Assembly (NCBI GenBank): GCA_023398955.1 | Contig: JAEWRL010000227.1 | Span: 1-64,000 of the forward strand | Direction: 5' to 3' | DNA from: Pseudomonadota bacterium | GTDB taxonomy: Bacteria; Myxococcota_A; Polyangia; Polyangiales; Polyangiaceae | Length of the DNA: 64,000 nt | Shown here: piece after piece, positions 53,049 through 60,593 of the stretch | How positions within the stretch are numbered: the stretch's first letter is position 1 | How the letters are laid out: the number at the start of each line of letters is the position of its first letter | The notes under the pieces: model-generated | The model's input: only the letters and a program-made list of their open reading frames with translations | Told to the model about the DNA's origin: nothing | Databases searched by the model: none | Translations under genes and position numbers: made by a program

Positions 53049-53798
53049 ATGAAGCATCCCATATCCATCCTCGGGTCCAACACTGCTCCTTCGGCTGTCA
53101 GCGCGAGCCGCTCTCAGTCTAGCTCGTGGTGCCTGTCGCTCGCCCTTGCGTTGACGAGCACTGTGGGCTGTGTGCAGATGGAGGGCGACATCCCCGAGGT
53201 CGTCGTGACCCACCAGCACATCGTGTTCGAGGGCCTGCCGAAATTCGACCTCTCCGACATACCAGAAGACCAGCTGCCCCCCGAGCTACAGGGAGGTTTC
53301 GACGGATCCGAGATTCCGGAGGGCTACCTTCCCGAGGCGCTGGAAGGGCAGATCGACGAGGACCTCCTGCCCGAGGGGATCCCCGACCTCGACGTGACGC
53401 TCAACCCGGATGGTTCGCTCTCCACTTCGTTTGACCACCCGTACGATGCCTTCGAGGTCCCGAATGGCGTCGAGACCTACCTCGAGCCAGTTCGCGCTAC
53501 CCTCATTCCGACCTCTGGCGTGCAGGATCTCTCGTTCCTCAGGGTGTTCACCTTGACGATTGGGTCACACGCGCCGAACGGGCCCGAGTCGCTCATCGTC
53601 TTCGAGTACCGCCGCGACGGTGCAGGTGGGGACTCGTCCAGGCTGACCATCGACTCGAGCACCCAGCCGAATCTGCTCGACTATTGGGAGAGCGAAGGGA
53701 CGTACTACACCCTCACCGTGGCCGGAGAGCTTCCGGATCATCAGTGGGCCATTGACGTCGAGCTCGAGTTCCACGCGCGCATCAAGTTGGAACTCTGA
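53049..53798 (+). CDS. Lipoprotein of unknown function
   Basis: A 249-aa exported protein with signal peptide LSLALALTSTVGCVQMEGD; TVGC is the lipobox, after a long Ser-rich n-region of about 25 residues. The mature part is acidic (LSDIPEDQLPPELQGGFDGS), then a beta-rich domain from about residue 110 (NPDGSLSTSFDHPYDAFEVP, IVFEYRRDGAGGD). No family recognised. It lies 13 bp downstream of the outer-membrane-like gene and ends 60 bp before the trp promoter region. Confidence 0.65.
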   Translation: MKHPISILGSNTAPSAVSASRSQSSSWCLSLALALTSTVGCVQMEGDIPEVVVTHQHIVFEGLPKFDLSDIPEDQLPPELQGGFDGSEIPEGYLPEALEGQIDEDLLPEGIPDLDVTLNPDGSLSTSFDHPYDAFEVPNGVETYLEPVRATLIPTSGVQDLSFLRVFTLTIGSHAPNGPESLIVFEYRRDGAGGDSSRLTIDSSTQPNLLDYWESEGTYYTLTVAGELPDHQWAIDVELEFHARIKLEL

Positions 53799-53857
53799 GC
53801 CTGCCGACCTCGCCGGGCACCTGGAGATCTCGACCCCACAGAATCCGATGGTCCGAC

Positions 53858-53886
53858 TTGACGTGGCAGGAGCTGGGGCGCATGCT
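53858..53886 (+). promoter_or_regulatory. Candidate promoter of the trpL-trpE(G) transcript
   Basis: TTGACG (53858-53863), a 17-bp spacer and CATGCT (53881-53886). The -35 matches 5 of 6 and the -10 matches 3 of 6. The start would be at about 53893, just ahead of the leader peptide. Confidence 0.4.
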
Positions 53887-53918
53887 CTGCGGGCGTGATG
53901 TTTGCTGAATCAGTAGCC

Positions 53919-53966
53919 ATGCTGCGACTCTGGTGGCGCTTCCAGGTGATGGAGGCGGTTTACTGA
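53919..53966 (+). CDS. trpL: trp leader peptide with tandem Trp codons
   Basis: A 15-codon frame, MLRLWWRFQVMEAVY, with TGG TGG at 53931-53936. It is followed by alternative hairpins and a terminator ahead of trpE(G), the layout of classical trp attenuation. An in-frame ATG seven codons earlier (53898) would give 22 residues with the same Trp pair. No strong ribosome-binding site is visible for either start. Tandem Trp codons in such a short frame at this spot are hard to explain otherwise. The Rhizobium trpL has three Trp codons; this one has two. Confidence 0.75.
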   Translation: MLRLWWRFQVMEAVY

Positions 53967-54033
53967 CTCGCGCTCGGCTGTGAAAAAAAGCCACCCGTCG
54001 ATGAAGGCCGCCCAGCGAAGGCGGCCTTTTTTT
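53937..54033 (+). promoter_or_regulatory. trp attenuator: pause hairpin, antiterminator, terminator
   Basis: Three mutually exclusive pairings are visible. Region 1:2 is CGCTTCC (53937-53943, directly after the Trp codons) with GGAGGCG (53951-53957). Region 2:3 is GGCGGTTT (53954-53961) with AGGCCGCC (54005-54012), eight pairs of which two are G-U. Region 3:4 is AAGGCCGCC (54004-54012) with GGCGGCCTT (54020-54028), nine perfect pairs followed by TTTTT. A ribosome stalled at TGG TGG would cover region 1, free region 2 and prevent the terminator. Confidence 0.8.
54004..54033 (+). terminator. Intrinsic terminator of the trp attenuator
   Basis: AAGGCCGCC, a CAGCGAA loop, GGCGGCCTT, then five more T residues (seven in a row counting the stem end). 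Perfect 9-bp stem. It lies 43 bp before the trpE(G) ATG, so it can only act as regulated premature termination. Confidence 0.9.
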
Positions 54034-54075
54034 CAGGATCGACGCGTTGCTGGGAGGTCCCTCAGGAGATCTCCC

Positions 54076-56310
54076 ATGGAACGAAGCACCAGTCTCACTG
54101 ATAGCACCATCTACACGACGGCTGCCGGGTTGACGGTATCCCGGTTCGCCAAGGACGTGGATCGGGACGCCGCACTGGCGGATCTGAGGGGCGCCCTCGA
54201 CACCCGGCGTGGGGCTCTATTCTCCTCGGGTTACGAGTTTCCGGGACGCTACTCGCGCTGGGATCTCGGCTTCGTGAACCCGCCGCTCTGTATCAGCGCT
54301 GCGGGGCGGCGCTTCTCGGTCGAGGCCCTCAACGCGAGGGGTGAGGTCTTGCTGGTGCTCTGCGAGAGACTCCTGCGCCAGGAGGGCCATATCGACTCCC
54401 TCTGTGCGCCGACGGCCACCCGCCTCGATGGCCTGGTGCGCGCCGCAACGGACGTGGTTCCGGAAGAGTATCGCAGCCGACAGCCGTCCTTCTTCTCGGT
54501 GCTGCGCAGCCTGGTGGGCGGCTTTGCGTCGCCGGAGGATGCTCACCTGGGGTTCTACGGGGCATTCGGTTACGATCTCTGCTTTCAGTTCGAGTCGGTG
54601 CGTCTGTGTCACGAGCGGCAACCAGAGCAAAGGGACGCCGTGCTCTACTTGCCGGACCGTCTGCTCGTCGTCGATCGCCAGAAGGGGCGGGCTCGGCGAT
54701 ACGACTACGAGTTCACCTGGGGAGAGCTCGAGACGCGCGCGCTGCCGCCGTCTGGTATGCCGGCGGAGTTTCGGCGCAATCCCCCCGGACCTGTCGTGTC
54801 CGATCATGGGCCCGGTGAATACGCCGCCAAGGTTGCCCACGCGCGCGAGGCATTCCAATGCGGGGACTTGTTCGAACTCGTCCTGAGCCAGACCTTCCGC
54901 ACGCCTTGCTCCGAGCTGCCATCGACCCTCTTCCACCGGCTCGAGAGGCGTAACCCGGCCCCGTTTGCCTTTCTTCTAAACCTGGGTCAGCACGAGCACC
55001 TCGTTGGTGCTTCGCCGGAGATGTTCGTCCGGGTGCAGGGCAGGCGAGTCGAGACCTGCCCGATATCCGGCACGGTGCCTCGGGGGGAGGACGCGCTGGA
55101 GGACGCGCTGCGAGTGCGCGAGCTGCTCAACTCCGCCAAGGACGAGTCCGAACTGACCATGTGCACCGACGTCGATCGGAACGACAAGGCCAGGATTTGC
55201 GAGCCCGGGAGCGTACGCGTGCTTGGGCGTCGACAGATCGAGATGTACTCTCGGTTGATCCACACGGTGGACCACGTCGAAGGAGTGCTGCGCTCGGAGT
55301 TCGACGCACTCGATGCCTTTCAAACGCACGCCTGGGCGGTGACGGTGACAGGAGCGCCAAAGCCCGCGGCGATCCGCCGTATCGAACGGGACGAGAGCTC
55401 TCCGCGAAGGTGGTACGGTGGTGCCGTCGGCGTCGTGGGCTTTGACGGGAGTCTGAATACGGGACTCACCCTACGGACGCTGAGGCTCGCCGATGGCGTT
55501 GCGGAGGTGCGGGCCGGCGCCACCCTGCTCTACGATTCGAGTCCGGAAGCGGAGGAGCTCGAGACCCGCCTCAAGGCATCCGCCCTGCTCGAGGCCGTGC
55601 TCGTCGCAGAGCCGGCAGTCGGAGGGTCCGTGGCAATGCTCGCCAAGGTAGGTGGGGGCCGCAAGGTGCTGCTCGTTGACCACGAGGACTCCTTCGTCCA
55701 CATGCTGGCGGACTATTTCCGTCAGACGGGCGCTGTCGTCGTGACTCGCCGCAGCGGCTTTGGCGACGAGGTCTTCAAGCTCGAAGCCCCGGACCTCGTC
55801 GTGCTCTCACCGGGGCCTGGGCGTCCCCGGGACTTTGCGCTAGCGGCGACGATCGCCATGTCGCTTCGGCGCGGCGTCCCCATCTTTGGCGTTTGCCTAG
55901 GGCTTCAAGGGATTGTCGAGTACTTTGGAGGTGACTTGGCCGTGCTCCCCCGTCCGGTGCATGGCAAGCCCTCTGAGGTTCTCACAGACACTTCGGCCCT
56001 TTTCGAAGGTCTACCACCACGCTTCATGGTCGGCCGCTATCACTCTCTGGTCGCGGTGCGCGAGCGCCTTCCCCGGGAGCTTCGCCTAATCGCACGTACA
56101 GTGGAGGGACACGTCATGGCGGTCGAGCACTCTACCCTTCCCATCTCAGCCGTGCAGTTTCACCCCGAGTCCCTCTTGACCTCAGTCGGGGAGATCGGGC
56201 TTCGCCTCGTGCGCAATGTCGTTACATCGCTCTGCCGTGGGAACGAACCCGCTCGCTCGTGCGGTCCCGAGCGGAGCGGAGGTTTGGCGCGACTCCGGTG
56301 CAACGCATAG
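54076..56310 (+). CDS. trpE(G): Fused anthranilate synthase TrpE(G)
   Basis: A 744-aa bifunctional enzyme joining component I and the glutamine amidotransferase in one chain. Residues 1-530 are the TrpE part: FSSGYEFPGRYSRWDLGFVN in place of LLES, ASPEMFVRVQGRRVETCPIS followed by GTVPRGED, VDRNDKARICEPGSV, VTVTGAPKPAAIRRIE and WYGGAVGVVGFDG. Residues 555-730 are the TrpG part: LLVDHEDSFVHML, the nucleophile in FGVCLGLQGIVEYF and the VQFHPESLL His-Glu pair. This is the Rhizobium/Azospirillum architecture. The ATG at 54076 has AGGAG 7 nt upstream; an in-frame GTG further upstream lies inside the attenuator and is rejected. Confidence 0.95.
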   Translation: MERSTSLTDSTIYTTAAGLTVSRFAKDVDRDAALADLRGALDTRRGALFSSGYEFPGRYSRWDLGFVNPPLCISAAGRRFSVEALNARGEVLLVLCERLLRQEGHIDSLCAPTATRLDGLVRAATDVVPEEYRSRQPSFFSVLRSLVGGFASPEDAHLGFYGAFGYDLCFQFESVRLCHERQPEQRDAVLYLPDRLLVVDRQKGRARRYDYEFTWGELETRALPPSGMPAEFRRNPPGPVVSDHGPGEYAAKVAHAREAFQCGDLFELVLSQTFRTPCSELPSTLFHRLERRNPAPFAFLLNLGQHEHLVGASPEMFVRVQGRRVETCPISGTVPRGEDALEDALRVRELLNSAKDESELTMCTDVDRNDKARICEPGSVRVLGRRQIEMYSRLIHTVDHVEGVLRSEFDALDAFQTHAWAVTVTGAPKPAAIRRIERDESSPRRWYGGAVGVVGFDGSLNTGLTLRTLRLADGVAEVRAGATLLYDSSPEAEELETRLKASALLEAVLVAEPAVGGSVAMLAKVGGGRKVLLVDHEDSFVHMLADYFRQTGAVVVTRRSGFGDEVFKLEAPDLVVLSPGPGRPRDFALAATIAMSLRRGVPIFGVCLGLQGIVEYFGGDLAVLPRPVHGKPSEVLTDTSALFEGLPPRFMVGRYHSLVAVRERLPRELRLIARTVEGHVMAVEHSTLPISAVQFHPESLLTSVGEIGLRLVRNVVTSLCRGNEPARSCGPERSGGLARLRCNA

Positions 56311-56510
56311 TGCAGTCTTGGAGCGTGGGGCTCTCCGAGATGCGGGTCTGGTTGGTCAGCCGGCACCCGTCGCCGCATCTCCGGGATGCTTCGAAGCCCC
56401 TGCGCAACTCGACGTCGCTGCGAATAAGGCTACTGTCTGACGCGCCAGGACCGTCCGTTCGGAGCGGCCGCTGGCGGGACGCCTCTCTCTTCGACACGAA
56501 GGACTCCTCA

Positions 56511-57188
56511 ATGGGACACACGAACGCGCTACGTCTGCTTGCACTGGTTCTGGCCGCAATCCCCCTTGCAGCTTGTGGTTCTGACGATGGTGGGGAGGAG
56601 GGTGCCGCCGGTGCCGCGACGGGAGGTCAGTCAGCTGTAGGTGGCGGCTCGGGGGCTGGAGCTGGTGCCGGTTCTGGAGGGACCACGGCATCCGGGGGCG
56701 CCGGCAATGATATGGGCGGCAGCAGCAATGCGGGTGCGGGCGCTGGGCTCGTCGGCAAGCTCATTATCAACGAGCTGATGCCGTCGAACCAGGGCGTCAT
56801 CATGGACGAGGGTGGTGGTACCGCCGATTGGATCGAGCTCTACAATGCCAGCGATGAGGCCATCAGCTTGGGTGGTCTCTATATCAGTGACAAGCTCGAT
56901 AACCTCACGAAGGCCCAGCTCTCGGAGAACCTATCGGTGGACGCTGGCGGGGTGCTCCTCTTGTGGGCCGACAGCGATACGGAGCAAGGCGACCTGCACC
57001 TGCCATTCAATCTATCCGCCGCGGGTGAGGCCGTCGTGCTCTCGGATGCCGACGGCCAGGTGATCGATTCGGTGGAGTTCGGCGCTGCGGCTGCCAATAC
57101 CTCCTTCGCGCGGCTGCCCGACGGCAGCGGTGACTTCTCGTGGTGTTCCAGCTCCACCCCGGGCGAGCTCAACGGCAGCGGTTGCTAG
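56511..57188 (+). CDS. Lamin-tail-domain lipoprotein with Gly-rich linker
   Basis: A 225-aa exported protein with signal peptide LRLLALVLAAIPLAACGSD (lipobox LAAC). After a Gly/Ala/Ser linker of about 60 residues comes a lamin-tail (LTD) domain: LIINELMPSNQG, GTADWIELYNASDEAISLGG, LYISDKLDN and VLLLWADSDTEQGDLHLPFN, ending FSWCSSSTPGELNGSGC. LTD modules occur in bacterial cell-surface proteins and nucleases; alone they are likely adhesive or structural. A good AAGGA lies ahead of the ATG. The longer open frame upstream runs from trpE(G). Confidence 0.85.
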   Translation: MGHTNALRLLALVLAAIPLAACGSDDGGEEGAAGAATGGQSAVGGGSGAGAGAGSGGTTASGGAGNDMGGSSNAGAGAGLVGKLIINELMPSNQGVIMDEGGGTADWIELYNASDEAISLGGLYISDKLDNLTKAQLSENLSVDAGGVLLLWADSDTEQGDLHLPFNLSAAGEAVVLSDADGQVIDSVEFGAAAANTSFARLPDGSGDFSWCSSSTPGELNGSGC

Positions 57189-57200
57189 CTCCCGACGCCG

Positions 57201-58096
57201 CTACCAGGCGGACATGGATGTATGAGCCACGCTTCCGCTGCTGAACTCGAAATAGTGGTGGCCGTCGATGGCGGCCACCACTTCGCCCAGCGTATCAGTC
57301 ACGTCCGTCCCGTTTAGCGCAACGGTTCTTCCTTGGAGCTCACTTGCTTGCCACCCGTGCAGCGTCCCCTCGAAAACGACGCAGACGGCGTCGGTCGTGT
57401 TGAGGACCACGGCGGTGCCGTCGATCTCACCGACGAGTACCGGCAGTCCAGGGCTGCAGGTCCCGGTCTCAGCGTGGCCGCCCACCCCTCCGCCTGCTGA
57501 GCCAGCGGCGCCACCCAGGCTGTTGGCTCCCGCAGTGCCAGCCTGACCTGCCGTGGTCGGTGTGCCGCCGCTGCCCGCGCCGCCCGCGCCAGCAGCGGCT
57601 GGGCTCCCTGCCATCCCAGCGCCCGAGCTGCCTGCACTGGCCGGGGCGCCACCCGCCTCGGTGCCGCCGCTGCTCGTCGACCCAGCGAGCGCGGCTCCCC
57701 CAGCACTTCCGCCGACTGCAGGAGCCCCTCCCGTCGGGAACGCGCCGCCCCCGCCAGAGCTGCCACCGGAGCCCGTAGCTCCCCCTAGCTGGTGCTGCCA
57801 CCGGAGCCCGTAGCTCCCCCTGCGCTGGTACTGCCGCCCGTGTTGATAGCCCCGCCGAGGGGAGTCGCCGTGCCCGACCCTGCCGTGCCTCCGCCTCCGA
57901 GACTACCCCCGGTCGACATCCCTCCTGTGCTCTGCGCGTGACCCCCAGTACTGGACCCGCCACTGTTCGATGAGCTGCCCCCCGTCTCCGAGCTTGCTCG
58001 TCCTGCAGCACCGGAGTCGCCCCGGGTAACACTGTGGTAGTCGGGAGGGTGCTCGTCGATTTGGCCGCAGGCTGATAGCCAAACGAAACCGGTCAA
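57201..58096 (-). pseudogene. Gly-rich lipoprotein gene split by a frameshift
   Basis: Two minus-strand frames read as one protein. The first part (58096 down to 57785) begins at a TTG, has WLSACGQIDEHP as a poor lipobox, and continues through Gly/Ser repeats to GSGGSTS before a TAG. The second part, in another frame, continues the Gly-rich linker and ends in a small domain with PVLVGEIDGTAVVLNTTDAV, CVVFEGTLHGWQ and AIDGHHYFEFSSG. The break is inside a 36-bp tandem repeat: one copy reads GCA where the other reads TA, a net loss of one base that creates the stop. It may be a true pseudogene, a phase-variable gene or a sequencing error. The N-terminus is also unconvincing. Confidence 0.6.
57759..57829. 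repeat. Tandem duplication of about 36 bp inside the split lipoprotein gene
   Basis: Copies at 57759-57793 (35 bp) and 57794-57829 (36 bp) are identical apart from one site: CCTAGC in the first versus CCTGCGC in the second. On the coding (minus) strand the copy without the defect keeps the frame; the other introduces a TAG and a -1 shift. Slippage at such a repeat can restore or lose the frame. Confidence 0.8.
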
Positions 58097-58356
58097 TAGC
58101 GGACTTTACTCGGTGCCCATCGAGCCATCGACACATGATGTGACTCCCGTGCGCCTGCGCGTCGATCTCCTAGATTAGGCAATTTAACAGACGCGCGCGC
58201 CCGATGCGAGGTGTCATTCTGTTCGTCAGAAGCTTGGCGGCTTGGAGCGTCGGCTAACACACAGAGTACCAGCTCACGCATCCTACGCATGGTGCCGCCG
58301 CCATCAGGAGTAGGCGCTTGCGAGGTGTGTGCCGCGCGCGCTATGCCACGCAGGAC

Positions 58357-59346
58357 ATGACACACGATCCCGCGGCTACTCGCTACGAAAGCATGGTTTA
58401 CGAGCGGTGTGGGCGAAGCGGCCTCAGGTTGCCGCGCGTCTCCCTGGGCCTTTGGCACAACTTCGGTGCTGACGACTCCTTCAAGCGTGCGCGAGAGATG
58501 CTTCTAGGCGCGTTCGACCTGGGCATCACCCACCTCGATCTGGCGAACAATTACGGCACACCGCCCGGCTCCGCCGAGGTCACCTTGGGTCGGGTGCTCG
58601 AGCGAGATCTTGCTGCCCACAGGGACGAGCTCGTGATTTCCACGAAGGCAGGCTATCGGATGTGGCCGGGACCCTATGGCGATCATGGAACCCGCAAGTC
58701 CCTACTGTCGAGTTTGGACCAGAGCCTGAAGCGGCTTGGAGTGGATTATGTCGACGTCTTCTACCACCACCGGCCGGACCCCGAGACGCCCCTCGAAGAG
58801 ACCACTGGTGCGCTAGCCGACGCAGTACGATCGGGGCGGGCTCTTTACGTTGGCGTCTCGAATTATGGTCCACAAGACACCCGGCGGGCCGCATCGTTGC
58901 TCCGCGAGCAGGGGGTCCCGTGCATCCTACATCAACCTTCTTACAGTATGCTAAACCGTTGGATCGAGGACGAGCTTCTCGACGTGCTTCGGGCGGAGGG
59001 GATCGGGTGCATAGCGTTCTCGCCCTTGGCAAAGGGTATCTTGACGAACCGCTACCTGGACGGAGTACCAGCGGACTCCCGCGCGGCTGGGCCCAGTCAG
59101 TTCTTGAACACCGAGGATCTGACGGAGGAGCTTCTGGCGAAGGTGCGGCGTCTCAACGAGCTTGCAGCTCGCCGCGGCCAGTCTTTGGCGCAGATGGCGT
59201 TGGCGTGGGTGTTGCGACAGCCTGTGGTGACGTCCGTACTCATCGGTGCGAGCCAGCTGGCTCAGATCCGCGACTCCGTCGCGGCGCTCGCCAATCTGAC
59301 CTTCACCGACGAAGAACTGGCGCTCATCGACTCGCAGGTGAAGTGA
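58357..59346 (+). CDS. Aldo/keto reductase, YghZ-like
   Basis: A 329-aa NADPH-dependent reductase of the (alpha/beta)8 AKR fold. YERCGRSGLRLPRVSLGLWH at the N-terminus is the mark of the YghZ (L-glyceraldehyde-3-phosphate reductase) group. DLANNYGTPPGSAE carries the catalytic Asp and Tyr, ISTKAGYRMW the Lys, and VFYHHRPDPETP the His region. NADPH contacts are in SPLAKGILTNRYL and LIGASQLAQIRDSV. Start ATG 58357 reproduces the usual YghZ N-terminal extension. The alternative MVYERCGRS at 58393 is possible. Confidence 0.9.
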   Translation: MTHDPAATRYESMVYERCGRSGLRLPRVSLGLWHNFGADDSFKRAREMLLGAFDLGITHLDLANNYGTPPGSAEVTLGRVLERDLAAHRDELVISTKAGYRMWPGPYGDHGTRKSLLSSLDQSLKRLGVDYVDVFYHHRPDPETPLEETTGALADAVRSGRALYVGVSNYGPQDTRRAASLLREQGVPCILHQPSYSMLNRWIEDELLDVLRAEGIGCIAFSPLAKGILTNRYLDGVPADSRAAGPSQFLNTEDLTEELLAKVRRLNELAARRGQSLAQMALAWVLRQPVVTSVLIGASQLAQIRDSVAALANLTFTDEELALIDSQVK

Positions 59347-59582
59347 GTTGGCCTCTGGGTGGTCAAAGCCGCAAACGCGACGGGGATCGAGTAGTCCTGG
59401 GGCCGCTGCCAGAAGGGCCTCCAGGCGATGACCTGGACTGTGTTCGGGCTTCGGTGGGGCAGTCCCGGCACATCGAAATGCGTCGACCCCGCGAGTCCCT
59501 CGCTCCCCGGACGTGGGCTCGCGGAGCCGTTCAGCGGTGTTGCCGATAGGGCGGTGACCATTGCAACAAGAGCAAGCTTCAT
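59262..59582 (-). CDS. Possible small secreted protein overlapping the reductase 3' end
   Basis: A 106-aa minus-strand frame beginning MKLALVAMVTALSATPLNGS, a plausible Sec signal peptide, with GGAG 8 nt upstream. The mature part (HFDVPGLPHRSPNTVQVIAW, RPFWQRPQDYSIPVAF) matches no family. It overlaps the aldo/keto reductase by 85 bp in antisense, which weakens the call. Confidence 0.3.
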   Translation of the reverse strand: MKLALVAMVTALSATPLNGSASPRPGSEGLAGSTHFDVPGLPHRSPNTVQVIAWRPFWQRPQDYSIPVAFAALTTQRPTHFTCESMSASSSSVKVRLASAATESRI

Positions 59583-60230
59583 CGACTCACTCCATCGCCT
59601 GCCAGGAGGGCTATCCCGGGCATTGTTTACGACTTCAGTGGGGGCTGCCCACGCGTGCACGCTGCTTGGGCCTGCACGGGCGAGCTCATACCGAGGATAC
59701 GGCGGGTGGGCTCACGCGGATAAGGCTGACGCGGCGCAGGGGAGTATGCGAACGCGCTCCCGGGCGCGACACTCCAGCAACGTCGCCCTGCTTTGGGCCG
59801 GCCGCTCTGGTCGGCGGGGGACGTCTGATCACGCGCGCCAGCGGCACGGGTATCGACGCGCGCCCATCACCGAGAATCATTCGGCCTCTGTGCACTCCGC
59901 CTCCGGCGAGGAGCGCATCCATGACAATGGCCGCATCGATTTCGTTCGCCAACACCTACGGCAGGTGGCACGGGCGCCGTGAAGGCGTGCCCGTCGAACG
60001 CTACTCCGCGCCGACCCCCCACGGACAGCTTCCAGTCGTCCCAAGGATTCAGACTTGCGCCACGCTCTCGTTCACGTCGACTTCGTGACGCGAGAGCGTA
60101 CCCCCAAGGACAGCGCGCATTTCCTGCGCTCCCTCAAGCATCAATGGCCACCGCCCGCTGTCCTGACGAAGACCTGTCGCGGTGCCAGCGGTCGAACCGC
60201 TGCTGCACCGCGACCCCTGCCCGAGGTCTC
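59583..60230. other. Non-coding or unrecognised stretch, 648 bp
   Basis: Several overlapping open frames exist on both strands (longest about 180 codons), but none shows a signal peptide, domain or convincing start. I see no repeats or RNA genes here. Confidence 0.4.
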
Positions 60231-60593
60231 TTACTGCGCGCCGAAGGCGGCTTCCACCTCGGAGAACACCTGACGGGCGCGCCCTAGGCCGAGCTCCGCG
60301 ATGATCTTCCGTAGCTGCGCTTCCAAGCCACTTGCATTGCGTCCGCGGCTGTTGATCGGAGTTACGGCTCCGCCCGTGGCGCGGCGCTGAGCCGCAATCT
60401 TGGCGTTGGAGCGGACCACGTAGACGTACTTCTCCGAGAACTCCACCCCTTCCGCCTTGGCCTTCTCTACGATTTCCTTGGCAGGCGTGTCGCTGGGAAA
60501 GCTCAGGATGAACTTGGTTTTCGACCCGAACGCGGAGGGAGCCTTGGTCTTCGCAGTCTTGGCGGTAATCTTCTTCGAGGACTTTCTGGGCAT
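60231..60593 (-). CDS. Small basic protein with Lys-rich N-terminal tail
   Basis: A 120-aa protein. MPRKSSKKITAKTAKTKAPS is a histone-tail-like basic region, then a compact domain: KFILSFPSDTPAKEIVEKAK, GVEFSEKYVYVVRSNAKIA and a C-terminal helical part LEAQLRKIIAELGLGRARQV. The central LSFPSDTPAKE(I/V)VEKAK block is, as I recall, shared with conserved hypothetical proteins of myxobacteria and planctomycetes. Nucleic-acid binding is inferred from charge only. AAGGA lies about 10 nt before the ATG. Confidence 0.7.
   Translation of the reverse strand: MPRKSSKKITAKTAKTKAPSAFGSKTKFILSFPSDTPAKEIVEKAKAEGVEFSEKYVYVVRSNAKIAAQRRATGGAVTPINSRGRNASGLEAQLRKIIAELGLGRARQVFSEVEAAFGAQ

Noticed and set aside
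53980..54075. Upstream GTG extension of trpE(G)
   Set aside because: Translation would run through the attenuator terminator, and the extension has no homology; AGGAG precedes the ATG at 54076.
57469..58032. Alternative long frame across the Gly-rich lipoprotein gene
   Set aside because: Its composition (Arg/Gly/Trp-rich) is that of an out-of-frame reading of GGC-rich linker DNA.
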